DNA of 64,000 bases from Podospora comata. Lineage: Eukaryota; Ascomycota; Sordariomycetes; Sordariales; Podosporaceae. The stretch spans positions 62,001-126,000 of the forward strand of contig CP071494.1 of assembly GCA_017354895.1 (NCBI GenBank), written 5' to 3'. This document shows, in pieces, positions 34,688-46,520 of this stretch. The notes below the pieces were generated by a model, which was not told where the DNA came from, did not search any database, and saw nothing but the letters and a program-made list of their open reading frames with translations. Both the position numbers and the translations under genes were made by a program. Numbering within the stretch: the first letter of the stretch is position 1; every line of letters starts with the position of its first letter.

Positions 34688-37600
34688 CTATTTCATGAAC
34701 ACGGAGGATGTAATAAAAGTCGTCGTGAAACAAGTCTGGCTTGATGCGGTCAAGAGAAACCTTGAAGTTTCACTGATGCCAAGCTGGAGGGCACGGGAAC
34801 AAATGCTGGCTGCATAACCAAGCCGTTGGGAAAGCCACCGCGTCAAACTCAGTCTTGGCCATCCAAAGAAAGAGAGGCTCAAATCCAGGAAGTAGGCCAA
34901 GTGAAAACCAAACCCGTGACTGCTGGTGAGCATCACCATGATGCAGCAAAACCATGCCACCACCCCCTCCTCCATGACCCGAGACAATGGCAATGATGGG
35001 GAGCGAGTCGGATTGGAGAGCCAGCATTGTTGGAAATATTGTTGAGCTGTTGGACTTGCCAGCACCTTGGGAGGTTGTCGGAGGAGCTGCCTCTTTGGGA
35101 AACCCTGTCGATAGCTTCCATCACCAACCGTCTCGTTTTGGCGTGGGGCCCGCAGCGGCAGTTGGCCCAAGCTTTTCGGACAGGCGGAGCAGACACACAG
35201 GTGCAATCAACAAGGCGGGACGTCTTGGCCGGCAGAGGAGAAACAGGAAGGGTCCGAGAAGAGAAGAGCGGGCAGGGCGGAGTGGGCGGGATGGAGCGCC
35301 AGGGCGCGATGGAGGTCCAGCGTGGCATCGGCCAAGACGCGATGGACAACACCCACCCACCTCCACACCGACCCGTGCAACGTCCAGGGGCAACGGCAGG
35401 CGACACCGACACCGAATTTAGGCAGGCTGCAAGCACAAACCGATAGTCGGCCAGATATCCTCGGTTTTTTGGGCGCCAATTGTGGTGTTTTCCATGTTTC
35501 CCACGGGGAAAAGGGAGAGGGGGAACTGAGCTTGTTGTGATGTTTGAACGAGTGTCGTTGTGAATGGAGCCATTATGAAGCGACGGTTGTGAAGGATCGA
35601 CCGGTCTGAGCTTTTTGTCTGGGGAAATTGCGGGGATATCGAACGACTCCGTCTGGGGAAAATCCACACACTCATCCGCAACACATCCACACAACATCCA
35701 CAATCCCCCGCAAAAGAGCAGAGGCAGCAGCAAAACAAATGAGCTTGTTGGTAATGAGCTTCGGAGATGAGCCGAGATCTTGTTGATTCCACTTCTCGTG
35801 TCCTCCACCACCTTTTTCCACACCGAGTCTGGGGAAGTGGCGACAGTTGCCGTCGAATGTTCTCGCCCAGCTCCTCGCCGTTAGACGTAGTGGGTAAGAT
35901 GGTGGAGTTTGATGGATGCCAGTCTCTCTCTCCTCTCCGCCTCTATCTCTCTATCTTTTTTGTTTCTGTTCAGTGTGTGCGATGTCGGCTCCCGCAGCGT
36001 GCGGTGCAGCTGTGGGTTTCCACCTTCCTTGTTGCTCTTGTCTGGTTCCGATGCCTTGGTCAATATTGCAACCACGTAATCGCAGGGCCCGAGAATTGCA
36101 CTCTGCTGGTGGCATAATGCGATTGTGCGGCGCTCGCCAATCGCCAATCTTCATCACCGTTCCTACAAGCATGCGAAAACTCTGTTGCCCTGTGAAACAC
36201 GGTCAGCGCGCCGCCGTGTCTCCCTGGCGATAATCTCGTGCCCGGACGAGCCATTCTCAGCTCTTTTGCACCACGTCTGTGCCCAGGTCAGCCTCAACAC
36301 ACCATCACCAAAAACGTTCTACGCTCGGGCATGGCTTCCAGAAGCATTCTTTCTCCCTTGGTCCGCCGGCCTGCCTCACGCGGTCGTCCGACCTTTGTGG
36401 CAGACTAGTGATACAGATGCTGGACAAGCAACAACTTGGCAGGCCGGCGGGTGGCTTGCGATCTGGCAGTTATCGCACGTGTCGAGACGGCGCTCAGACG
36501 ATTCAACCTGCACCAGACAGAACACCACCTTGCTCTCTCGAGTGCCGGAGCGCATTGAGCGCCAACCCGCCAATGGCAGCCATCCAGCTCGCCTGGGCTC
36601 CGAGGAATTTATCCATCTGCCCGAAGGCTTCATCCGGCGCGCCGTTGGTGGCAGCCACGTGCGGGGATGAGATTTGAACGCTTGGCTTCCCTGCTGACGA
36701 CGGGGGGGATGGTGAGCTGCCCAATGGCGGGACATCACCACGGCCAAGCCGGACATGTTGTACAGATCCGGGCTGCTGGTGGCGCTGAGCAGCGATGCTG
36801 ACTGGTGAACCACACAAGTCCCCGCGTCCCAATCTCGCCAGACACCCGTCGACAACTCTGAAGAGACTCAAGAGGCAGCGTTGCAGCCAAGGCCGCTTGG
36901 CCAGCCGGTGGGTTGGCGTACCATTCCTATCTGCACCGGAGGGGGATCCCCTGCCAACCCAAAAAACGCTTCCTTCAACCTCCTCGCACATCGGGCCGTC
37001 CTCGAGATGACAGATTTCTTGCTGTCCATGTACACTAGCTACCGTGTATGTACGGATGGTATCTGCCAGTGCCGCCAATCGACGGCTGACTGGCGCAACC
37101 GGCTGGCACTTGTGGATGAGTGAGACCCTTTTTTTTCCCACAGCTCTCGGAACCATCCAATGCGCTGGTTCGGGGAACGGGCGATACGACGATCCTTCCC
37201 CATTCCGAATAACCTGAAGCCTGCCTCTCTGCCTCTGGCTATGGGAAGCTGACTCTCTTGTGCACCCAGACGAAAAAGGGCTGAAACCACCAGCAGACGC
37301 CCATCAGCTCATCCTCATCTCATCTCTCCCGGACGCAGGAGGTACATGCAGCGTGCTAAGGCAGTCTAGTGGACGCAGTAGTAGTGTATGTATCCTGACA
37401 AAAACATTGGGGGTTGGCGTCTCCAGTTTCCGCCCGGCCGTGGAAGGCCAAGGTGTCATCGTGTGCCGTATGCTTTCCAGGATGTGGAATTGGGGAACGG
37501 GGTGAGGGAGAGAGTCGAGGTTGACGTGAACGGGCGGGCGGGCCATGATGGTGGGAAGTGGGAGGTGGGAGGATGTGGACCCGCGTCACCCCCTTCCCTG

Positions 37601-37744
37601 CTGACGAGCCCAGGATCGGCATGGGAATTTCCAAAGGATGCGACGTGGGTGTTGCATTCGACTGCATTGCGACCAAATCTGCCTGTCTCGGGGACCTTTG
37701 AGTGCGGACAGCTTGTCCCCTCGTCCCCTCGTCCCTGGCTGGAG
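34688..37744. other. Long GC-rich region without a supportable gene
   Basis: Long open frames occur on both strands from about 34.9 to 37.6 kb, but they overlap, lack a consistent frame bias and show no domain. Their length is explained by the high GC content and few stop codons. The stretch may hold a distant promoter, an unmapped 5' exon or a non-coding RNA for the MFS transporter. I see no repeat structure. Confidence 0.4.
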
Positions 37745-37752
37745 TATATAAA
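37745..37752 (+). promoter_or_regulatory. TATA box candidate for the MFS transporter gene
   Basis: TATATAAA, a full consensus match, lies 279 nt upstream of the ATG at 38031. The leader between them ends in a C/T-rich tract (about 37966-37995), often found just upstream of highly expressed fungal genes. Confidence 0.6.
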
Positions 37753-38030
37753 GATGTCGAGGTGATCGCTGCCTCGTCTTGCGAATGTCTCTGCCTCTGC
37801 CATCCCGCTAGCTCCTTCCCTGTCGGCCCAGTCAGTCGTCTGAAGTTCCCGATTAGCTTCGTGAACTGCCACCTGCCTGCACTTTGCACCGCAGCAGCAT
37901 CTGCAAGTCTCCGACCTCCACTGTCCTGTCTGAGCACAGCAGTGTCTTGAAGTTGACTTGATCCCCCTTCCGCCCCCTCCCCCCCACACTCCCCACACAA
38001 CCAGCGACCCGCCCGGGTTCGTCCCATATC

Positions 38031-39685
38031 ATGGGTGCCGCCGCAGAGGTCTCCGGCGCCGACCGGGATATTCCCACCACCGAGTCCGACAGCGTCACCA
38101 ACGAGAAGGCCGTCTTCAAGAACACCGACAGCGATGCCGTCGAGAGCGCCGGCTGGGACGAGACGGCCACCAAGAAGCTCATCCGCAAGATCGACGTCAC
38201 GCTGATCCCCTTCCTGGCTCTCCTCTATCTGCTCTCCTTCCTGGACCGTACCAACATCGGCAATGCCCGTCTCGACACCCTCGAGAAGGATCTCAAGCTC
38301 GACTCAGCCCGCCTCCAGTACAACGATGCCCTCGCCATCTTCTTCCCCTTCTACGTGGCCGCCGAGGTCCCCTCCAACATGGCCATGAAGCGTTTCCGCC
38401 CCTCCATCTGGATTCCCAGCATCATGGTCGCCTGGGGTATCTGCACGACGCTTATGGGTATTGTGCACAACTATGCCGGCCTCATGGCCGTCCGTGCCGT
38501 CTTGGGTATCGCCGAGGGTGGTTTGTTCCCCGGTATCACCTACTAGTGAGTAGCTTCTCCCATATCTCGCCGCGCTGTGGTGTTGTACTGACAGGACGCC
38601 CACCAGCATCACCATGTGGTATCGTCGCCACGAGTGCGGTCTCCGCATGGCCATTTTCTTCTCGGCTGCCACCGCTGCCGGTGCTTTCGGCGGTCTCTTG
38701 GCTCGCGGTATCGTCGAGATGAGAGGCGTCGGTGGTCTCTCTGGCTGGCAGTGGATCTTCATCCTCGAGGGTATCCTCACCGTCATCATCGCCATTGTTG
38801 CCTACTTCGTCATGCAGGACTACCCCTCCACAGCCAAGTTCCTCACCGAGGAGGAGCGTGCCGAAGTCAGCGCCCGTCTCAAGCGTGATCGGTCCTCGCT
38901 GGCCGACGAGTTCGACATGAAGTACTTCTGGGCCGCCCTCAAGGACTGGAAGATCTGGGTGCACATGTTCATCACCATTGGTGTCTACACCGGCCTCTAC
39001 TCGTACTCGCTCTTCCTCCCCACCATCATCAACGATCTCGGCACCGCCACCTCCCCCGAGATGGCCCAGCTCATGACTGTTCCTCCCTACATTGTAGCCT
39101 GCTTGTTCTGCATCGGCGCCGGCTGGCACGCTGACAGGCGTGGTGAGCGCGGCATCTACATGATTGGATTCATGATCATGGCGTAAGTCCTTGTTCTGGT
39201 TCCTGTCCCGACATTCAATAGTGAGAGAATGGCTCTAACATGGTGATTCTTGCAGCATCGTTGGACTGATTTGCTTGATTGCGACGCCGAATGCCGGTGT
39301 CCGCTACTTTGGCTGCTTCCTCCTCGCCTCGGGTATCTACCCCAACGTCCCCCAGGGTGTCGCGTGGAACGGCAACAACATTGGCGGTTCCCTCAAGCGC
39401 GGTGTCGGCATTGCCATGCACGTCGGCTTCGGCAACTTGGGCGGTACCATTTCTGCGTACCTCTTCTTGACCAAGGACCGCCCCCGCTACTACCCCGGCT
39501 TCGGCACTCTTCTCGCCTGCCAGGTCATGGCTGCCACTCTGTCCATCTTCATGACCATCTACTTGCGTCGGGAGAACGCCCGCCGTGACCGCGAGTACAA
39601 GCCTCCAAGCGAGTACACCGAGGAGGAAAGGGTTGCCGAGAGGGAGAAGGGCGACAACGCTAGCTTTTTCCGCTACACCGTTTAA
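38031..39685 (+). CDS. MFS transporter, anion:cation symporter (Dal5-like) family
   Basis: The 506-residue product comes from exons 38031-38545, 38607-39182 and 39256-39685; introns of 61 and 73 nt start GTGAGT and GTAAGT. It belongs to the ACS family of the major facilitator superfamily (allantoate permease, nicotinate and similar). Marks are the start of TM1 with KIDVTLIPFLALLYLLSFLDR, the loop motif LDRTNIGNAR, the MFS A-like segment RAVLGIAEGGLFPGITYY, and WRWIF-like GWQWIFILEG. About 12 membrane spans can be drawn and both termini are cytosolic and charged. It would import a small organic anion with protons at the plasma membrane; the substrate is unknown. Codon use is strongly C-biased and a TATA box is present, both pointing to high expression. 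Confidence 0.93.
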
Positions 39686-40129
39686 GCAGTCGAGAATATC
39701 TCCTTTTCTGTCTTGTCTTGGGTCAGGTTTTCCCGCAGCGATATCTAGGTCAGGGTGTTGGGTTAGGCTATCAGAGAGAGGAGGCATGTACACAGTTTTT
39801 GGGTCTTGATCATGAATTTCAACAGTACGGAATTCATACTGGTCAATTAACCCTCTGCATCGCCTAGTGATGCATGTTGAATGATAGACTATTTATTCTT
39901 GCTGGTTGCGGCAAAGACACCCACACCATGTTCTTCTGCCTTTTCACTAGCACCTGCAAAGTGATGTCTCTCCGGGCACTCTGAAGAGTGTAGGTCCACT
40001 AACTTTTGTTTTAGAGACTGTCAGAAAAAAAGTATCTAGTATACACTATTTTGCTTCAAAGTCTCGTTGAAGCTTGGTTGAGACTACAACTGTGGAAAAT
40101 GGGAATAAAAATAAATTACAAAAATTGGA
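39686..40129. other. Intergenic before the tRNA gene
   Basis: AT-rich stretch with no gene. A long T-run is absent, so no clear Pol III terminator beyond the short T tract next to the tRNA 3' end is called. Confidence 0.4.
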
Positions 40130-40242
40130 TGATGAGAGTGGGATTCGAACCCACGCCCTTTCGGACCACGGAATCCTGAGTTAGGGGATGTTGATTAAGG
40201 AAGACCTTAACGTGGCGCCTTAGACCGCTCGGCCATCTCACC
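40130..40242 (-). tRNA. tRNA-Leu(AAG): tRNA-Leu (anticodon AAG) with intron
   Basis: Read on the minus strand from GGTGAGATGG to TCTCATC-A. The acceptor stem pairs GGTGAGA with TCTCATC. The T arm is GTGGG-TTCGAAT-CCCAC. The anticodon stem is CCACG/CGTGG, with the loop reading TT-AAG-G. A 33-nt intron (40204-40172) follows base 37, and its CTTAA pairs with the anticodon region, as is usual for tRNA introns. The long variable arm typical of Leu is present (TCCGAAAGG). Confidence 0.95.
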
Positions 40243-40328
40243 TTCTGATTGGTTAATATTATCATTAGATTAATCCCCTGTATTTTTATACATTCTACGT
40301 CCTCGTGTCTCGCGGCGTTCATCAAATC

Positions 40329-40394
40329 GAACCCTTTTGATGTGAGATAAGAACCCCTTTGAGGTGAGATAAGAACCCTTTTGAGGTGAGATAA
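40329..40394 (+). repeat. Three tandem 22-bp repeats
   Basis: The unit is GAACCCTTTTGA-x-GTGAGATAA, three copies in direct order with one or two base differences, followed by the first bases of a fourth. It lies between the 5' end of the tRNA-Leu gene and the amidohydrolase. Confidence 0.9.
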
Positions 40395-40453
40395 GAACCT
40401 CGCCAACAGTTTTAAAGATATACGAATGTTACTCAATCTGCGATTGGGAACAC

Positions 40454-40473
40454 TGAGTCATGGCTTTGACTCA
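40454..40473. promoter_or_regulatory. Inverted TGAGTCA pair, candidate bZIP site (copy 2)
   Basis: This has the same 20 nt as 19710-19729, with the TGAGTCA/TGACTCA cores 6 nt apart. It lies about 217 nt upstream of the amidohydrolase ATG at 40690, on the promoter side. Confidence 0.6.
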
Positions 40474-40689
40474 GGACAACCTCGCTTACACCTCTATCCA
40501 ATAAGATATTGTCCGGCCCAATAAAGATGTTCCTGGATGCACGATGCTGCAAGCCAGAGTCGAATATCGACATGACAAAACGCCTCATTCTTGGGGCTTC
40601 TACATAAGCGCAATGAAGTTCCTCCTGGGGGGCGAGAGCATTTTCTAAGAACCCAAGCCTCAGCAGAAACCCACCCGGCAACTATCAAT

Positions 40690-41763
40690 ATGAGATCCCA
40701 CTGGGTCCTTCCCCTCTACTTTACCGCTCTCGCGGCCAGTACCCCGAAGCCCGACCACAAGCCCGAATCGATCAGCTACATCACACTCGAGGAGCATTGG
40801 GCCTCTCCCGCTCTCTACTCCTACTTCCCTACCGTCCTCTCGCCGCTGCCCCCGCCTGTTCTCAGTGCAACCCTGGTCAGTCTCCAAGAAGTCGGTCCAG
40901 CTCGCCTCGCATCCATGAAGAACAACTCCATCTCTCTGCAAGTTGTGTCTCACGTTGCCTCGGGCCCGGAGCCGATGCACAATCCCGACCTCACAGCTTT
41001 GGCAAACAGCCAGCTATTCACCCGCATCAAGCCCTGCCCTGCCAACTTCAGGGGTTTCTGCGTGCTCCCAATGGCCCTTCCTGCTGAAGCGGCCAGCCAG
41101 CTGAAGACATGTGTTCAGGAGTATGGCTTTGTTGGCGCCTTGATTGACGCATATGTTGTTCAGCCTTCCGGCGACAAGTATCAGTTTTATGAAGGAAGGG
41201 AATATGATGAATTCTGGCGAACCGTTCAGGAGCTGGACGTTCCGATATATCTGCATCCTTCCTTCCCGTCGTTGGATGAGGTGTTTACTCCTGGGGAACT
41301 GTACTACCAAGAGGATTCGGTGGCGGCCTCGGCGGGATTGGCTACGGCAAGCTGGGGCTGGCACTCGAGAACGGGACTTTCGTTTCTGAGACTTTATACT
41401 GGGGGCGTCTTTGAGAGATTTCCAAAACTGAAGATTGTGCTCGGTCACATGGGAGAAATGGTGCCATTCTATCTGTGGAGGTCAAACGCGGTGTTGAGTA
41501 GAGGCAGGCCGACATCCTTGAGAGATGTATGGAGAAACAATATATGGGTGGCGATCAGTGCCGTGTGGGATTTGGACGCTATGAGGATGGTGCTTGCTGT
41601 GACGGATGTGAGCAGGGTCATGTATGCCGTTGACTACCCGTTTGGCAGCAACGCTGAGGGCAAGGCCTTTATGGAAGAGCTGCGCAAGAGCAAACTGGTG
41701 AGCGAGAAGGAATTCAGGGGCATTGCGAATGGAAATGCCAAGGCGTTGTTGCGCTTGAAGTGA
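40690..41763 (+). CDS. Secreted amidohydrolase-2 family protein (decarboxylase-like)
   Basis: The intronless gene encodes 357 residues from the ATG at 40690 (a longer frame upstream has no signal). A short hydrophobic start ([14 protein letters not shown]) looks like a signal peptide. The enzyme family is amidohydrolase 2 (PF04909), which includes 2,3-dihydroxybenzoate and gamma-resorcylate decarboxylases. Metal-binding and catalytic segments are ITLEEHW (E-x-H) at residue 28, the YLHPSFPS His, VLGHMGEM (His) and YAVDYPFGS (Asp). Most relatives are cytosolic, so a signal peptide is unusual. It would act on an aromatic acid or a lactone. It starts downstream of the tRNA-Leu gene, the 22-bp repeats and the bZIP-type site. 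Its stop is only 32 nt from the stop of the convergent receptor gene. Confidence 0.8.
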   Translation: MRSHWVLPLYFTALAASTPKPDHKPESISYITLEEHWASPALYSYFPTVLSPLPPPVLSATLVSLQEVGPARLASMKNNSISLQVVSHVASGPEPMHNPDLTALANSQLFTRIKPCPANFRGFCVLPMALPAEAASQLKTCVQEYGFVGALIDAYVVQPSGDKYQFYEGREYDEFWRTVQELDVPIYLHPSFPSLDEVFTPGELYYQEDSVAASAGLATASWGWHSRTGLSFLRLYTGGVFERFPKLKIVLGHMGEMVPFYLWRSNAVLSRGRPTSLRDVWRNNIWVAISAVWDLDAMRMVLAVTDVSRVMYAVDYPFGSNAEGKAFMEELRKSKLVSEKEFRGIANGNAKALLRLK

Positions 41764-41795
41764 GGCGAGAACAACCACCGCAGCGGCTATGCTAC

Positions 41796-42857
41796 CTAGG
41801 GAACATGGTTCAGCAGGCTGGACTTGAGCAAATGGTTGGTTTCCTGCACCAGCAGAGTTCGAAGGACAGGCATGCACACTGCGACAATGGTGATGGCCCC
41901 TTCTGCTGTGCCTAGTGTCATCAGTACCACCACATGTTCTACAGAAGCTCAAGTTAGGTCGTTGTTCTCAACTTGGGACCAGGGTTTGCTTTTACCTGGC
42001 CCTGCACGGGGACGGTTCACGTTGTGAATGGCGAGGATCTTCATAAACGACGCAATTCCGGCACTTTTAGCTAGTCAGTCACCTGGGATAGAAAAGGAAA
42101 ATGCCCAGGCACTCACAAAACCCCCATTCCCATCGCGATAGTGATCCCGATCTTCTCCTTCCTCCTCATCATCAAGGGCCAAAAGATTTTGCATGGCAAT
42201 AAGGCGAGCATGACATCGACTGCACCGGAGTAGGCTGGCAATTTTTCGTAAATATCAAGATCTAGACAGATCTTATCGAATTGCAAAATGCAAGAGCTTA
42301 CCGGCAACAAACATATTATAACCATTCATAAGGCCCAGTGGCAGGCATTTCCCCCCTGGCACCTCCTGTCTCCAGATCCGATCCAGAGGCCAACAGTGTG
42401 CCCACTGTATGATACAGCTCCCGGCTATAAAAATGTTGGTTGTCCATATCGCAAACCACACCAGCCTCTTGAGAAATCCGTCTGTTCTCGTTAATCTGAC
42501 CAAAGTGAGCCCAAAGGACATCTTGGACCACCCTGCGGCCAGAATGAGGAAGAATCCAGCTATCGTAGCCAAGAGCCTGCTGTTCTCGATGTTCTCAAGG
42601 GGGATGGCATGCTGAGATCGACCAAACCCTAATGTGGTGTCGACGGTCTGGAAAATGCAGCCTAGTATGAGAGCGAGCCAGGAGAAAATGAGCAGATAGT
42701 CGTCCCACCAGAGACGCCGGCCACGATAGTACTTCCCCCAGAGACGGAGGAAGATGAAAATTGTAGCGTAGCCTGCGAGTACCCATATCACAAAATTGAG
42801 GACTTGGCTGTAGTCTTCATATGGCTGTGGAGTTGATCGTTTTGTTGGAAGACCCAT
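41796..42857 (-). CDS. Pth11-like integral membrane protein, rhodopsin domain family
   Basis: The product is about 294 residues from exons 42857-42302, 42234-42117, 42063-41996 and 41938-41796. The introns are 67, 53 and 57 nt. Splicing is needed to carry the last two exons. Seven membrane spans are visible, from FVIWVLAGYATIFIFLRLWGK (TM1) to EGAITIVAVCMPVLRTLL (TM7), with the family's LWWDDYLLIFSWLAL segment after TM1 and the QWAHCWPLDRIW loop. It resembles the fungal rhodopsin-domain family (PF20684), many members of which are Pth11-like receptors. It lacks the extracellular CFEM domain. An in-frame ATG at 42899 would add 14 residues; the inner one was preferred because the first ten residues after it lead straight into TM1. 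Confidence 0.82.
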
Positions 42858-43557
42858 GTCTGCTGGACGTAAGGAGCTGTGTGGATGTTGAATGACCAAG
42901 AAAGCGTAGAATTATTGCAAGCCTTTGGAGTAATAGAAATGATCTGAACAAAACTGAAGCAGGTTGGATGCTTGTGATGGGAGCCCAATTGTGATCAGTT
43001 CGGAAGTAGTGTCGATCATACAATGTGTCGCTGCTAAAGTGCACCGTGCAGTCGCTTTAAGCATTAGAGTGTGTGCCGCTTTAAGAACGACATGCATGAG
43101 AACAAATATGCCCAGAAGGCTTATAATAATAACGAAGCAATTCGTGTTTCAGTATTTAGGAGACACACCGGCGGCACACATCCGGTGCTGGCTGATGAAA
43201 ACTCGGGAGATGGCAATGTGTCTATCTAAACTCGAACAGGCCTTGTTGGGACATTACATCTTCTCGGGGGTCTCTTTATGTCGATTAGCAGAAGTTGCAC
43301 GGGTGACGCTTTCAGGGGTAAAAGGGGCTAATTGTTTTGGAAAGGAGTCTGTGCTCTCGCGAACCAAGATATCAACCATTCCGGGTTGAGTGTCATATTC
43401 CCTTGAATGCATACTCGTACCCTGTAGATTGAAAAGGTACTTATATGGTTTGCAATTTTTAGGTACCTTAGCTATCAATCAAGTGCAAATCTCATAAGGT
43501 GGTTTCCACTCAATAGCACTTGTATCCTGAGTCTCTGCTGTTTGCGCAGCTATGCCG
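42858..43557. other. Intergenic
   Basis: This is the upstream region of the receptor gene and the 3' side of the hydrolase gene. No gene or repeat is supportable. Confidence 0.4.
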
Positions 43558-44924
43558 TTATCCACGCTGGCCTTTGCTTTCATGGCCCACATGGCTGTCA
43601 ACAAAATCGAGTACGGGTTGAACGTACGTTTCCCAGCCGTTGATTTTGCGATTCTGCCATAATTACGTTAACATTGTTTCCATGGACGACGGCGCGACAA
43701 ATGCAGGACGGAATACCCACAATATACTTGAGATCATAGACATGTGGCTCCCCTTCTTCGTAACACTCCAGCACAGGAACCCCTCTGCTCTTCAACAGCT
43801 CTGCCATCCGGTAACTCTGATCAATGTGCACGGCCTCATCCCCGCTCCCATGCATAAACGCTGTCGGCGGGTATGTTCGTTTCTGATCCTTCATCAACAC
43901 CCTGTACGGAGACATGTCTTCCAGAAATGCGACAAAGTCCTCTTGAGTTTTGAACTTCTCTCGATGCATCACTCCTTTTCTCAGTCCCTCCATGTCAGAG
44001 TTCAATGATCTTCTCATGTGCAGCTCGGCCTGCAGTCTGACGCGTATGTTGTACTTGAAATCAGTGGCCCAGTACTGTTGTATTTGTTGTTCCGTGAGAA
44101 CCTCTTGCTCGTTCCAGGCTAGTGCATCTGTCAACAGATTCTCTGGGTTTCTATCCTCGAGGAAAGCGTCGAGCTCGGCGTCAGTGAACTCTCCTTTCCA
44201 TGGTGCGGGGTTGTCAGGCTTCCACGGTTCGAATTGAATGCTGTCACAAAAATGCGGGATGGACAGAAAGTCCACCAAGCCATAGACGTCAACCACTGCT
44301 TTGGGAGGAGGAGATAGATGGGCGGCCATCAGCGTGACCAGGTGGCCGCCGGCAGATTCACCGACAAGAACGTATCGGTCCACATCGACTTTGTCCTCGC
44401 CGAGAAGAGAAGGAAGATTTGACCGAAGCCAAGAAACAGACTCCAGGCAGTCGGACAACTGGTCATCGATTCTGGCTTGCGGGGCTAATCGGTAGTTGTG
44501 GGAGACCAAGTGGTAACCTCTGGCTCGAAATCCAGGACTGAGCCAGGGCAGAGGGGCGAAGTCTTGCTTTCCATGTCAGAACATTAAGAACCAAGATGGA
44601 AACGTCGGAGTTGAAGGGGTTGAAGGGATATGTAGGAAGGTAGACAGAAATCACATACGAGCACCGCCCAACCAACCGCCTCCGTGAGTCCTGACCGAAA
44701 GACAATGTTAGCAAGACAATCTACATCTCTTCTCAAATGCAAAGATTGACCTATTACCATATTACAAACGGAGCAGGCTCCTTAACAGGTGGATCTGCTG
44801 GCCATACCCTTACAGACAACTTGACACCATTCTCAGACACGAATGTGTGATCAGTGAAGCCAGGAGGCGCGCCAGGAGGTGCGCCAAGGGGCAGGTTGAG
44901 ATCAGGGGTGGCAGTCGACGCCAT
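43558..44924 (-). CDS. HSL-type alpha/beta hydrolase (esterase/lipase)
   Basis: The 378-residue product comes from exons 44924-44758, 44690-44659, 44562-43721 and 43653-43558. The introns have GT-AG ends (GTAATA, GTATGT, GTGGGT starts) and the frame is kept throughout. The fold is alpha/beta hydrolase family 3 (HSL group). The oxyanion motif is THGGGW-LGGA, the nucleophile elbow is VLVGESAGGH (Ser), the acid is in GSGDEAVH and the His is in EGEPHVYD. The final exon restores the expected helix (NRKINGWETYVQPVLDFV), which unspliced reading would miss. No signal peptide is seen, so it is probably cytosolic. It hydrolyses esters; the substrate is not readable. The GGGW form of the oxyanion loop suits short-chain esters. 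Confidence 0.85.
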
Positions 44925-46417
44925 TTTCACCAGAGCTACGCGCAAGTATGGTGTGCAAGGTGCAAGTCGGCGGCAGCTTGGGCGTTGAACGTGACGGGAA
45001 ACAAGATGAAAACCGAAATGAGGGGTTAGATGGCTCGAGTGAGGGGCGACGGTGACATTGATGGGCTCATACCCGAGAATGGCCACAGTGACCCACTTGC
45101 CGTCTTCCTGCTGTCATCGGGTACCTAGATAGGTAGATACCACATTTTATTCAAAGGAGGGTTTCCTGCGTAACATATAAAAATCACTCTCTGGTCAGTG
45201 TTGTATCTCGGTGGGCGTTCTCTCTCATCCGTCGACTTCTGGTCTTGACCTGACGTGGTGTTTTCATTCCACCGAACACTGCCCTTTGAAAGATCAGGCA
45301 CAGACCGGTCCCTCCCATGCAATGTAGGTACCCAGCCCTTGAGCGGTACGTTATACTCCGAGGGCCATAGCTTCTGCACTTCTTCTTAGACTCTTCCAAC
45401 CAAGCCTCCAAGAACCGTAGTACTACGCACTCCACGCGTTCTATATGCATACGCAGATTCACTCATCGAAAACACGTGGACAAGCAACGATCTTGCCCTC
45501 GCAGTGAAGAATTTTCCACCTGTCAACGCCGTGGATCAAAATGGGCAAGAATTCGGAGGCTTTCCGGACCTGGAACAGGAAGTCCAGCGAGCCTTGGCAA
45601 GCCCTCGATGTGACAGTTCGGGTTGCAAAAAGGACCCGGTAGTTGGATTCCGGCTAAATACCCATGTGGCTCGGGCGCTAAAGATACTACGAGACTGGCC
45701 TTTGCATTGGCATGTTGCTAGAGACCCATCGCCTGATGTAGTCTTTCCTTGTCCAGAACGAACAACGACAGAACCAAGCCCCATCGTCCTCAGAGCCTTG
45801 ACTGAAGTCGCGAGCAAGAGAGTCTACAGAGATGTCACGGCGTAGGTCGAGATCCCTGAGATGAAGGACAGAGCCAGTGATAGTCAGAACCTGGAGATAT
45901 CAACATCTGAAGAGACCTAACAGGCTTGACGCCATCTGCATATCAACACCAACCGCTTACCGGGTTTGCCCTCATTAAAAGACAATCAACAATGATTGCA
46001 CAAGTCTTTATCGATCACAGGTTCTTGGGATTATGACGATTGACGGCACGTGTAACTCAGCCATAGTCCATGGTGGCTCTTGGCCTGGCTACCAGGGAAC
46101 ACTACCCCATGGGGGAGTCCATTTCAAGTAAGCTGGACCCCATTCCAACCGGCCTGATTCAGGCTAATAGTCTAAAAGGAACATTCCATGAGGCTTACCG
46201 TCCATATGCCTTTCTAAATGCAACCGCCTTGGCGTGCTAACGGACTCGCAAGCATGGCGACTAGCCTCACGAACGCCACCAAGAGTGTGCTCGATGGATG
46301 GGTACGGGGTGTTCTCCGCCGAGAACCAAACTTATGTCTGGAGACATGGGGAAGCATGTGACTTGGCAACGAGGTTCGAGCTGCCAATCCTTGGTTCCTG
46401 ACATCAAGTAACAAGAA
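44925..46417. other. Intergenic before the CE15 gene
   Basis: About 1.5 kb with no supportable gene. Two overlapping short frames at 45504-45845 show no motif. TAGGTA words occur at 45121-45140. Confidence 0.4.
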
Positions 46418-46423
46418 TATAAA
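46418..46423 (+). promoter_or_regulatory. TATA box candidate for the CE15 gene
   Basis: TATAAA lies 98 nt upstream of the ATG at 46521, a usual distance for a fungal promoter with a short leader. Confidence 0.55.
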
Positions 46424-46520
46424 GAGGCAATGACCTGCGTTCAACTCATGCTACCCGGTTGTTGACAGCGGACAAGGAGAAGGGGAATCGATCACACTTT
46501 CCGAACTTTTGTCTTTCACC

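Noticed and set aside
34933-37156. Several 150-300 codon frames on both strands
   Set aside because: They overlap each other, lack domains and follow from high GC content.
38304-39793. Long minus-strand frames over the MFS gene
   Set aside because: They mirror the C-biased codons of the transporter.
45504-45845. 113-codon frame before the CE15 gene
   Set aside because: It has no bias, no motif and no splice support.
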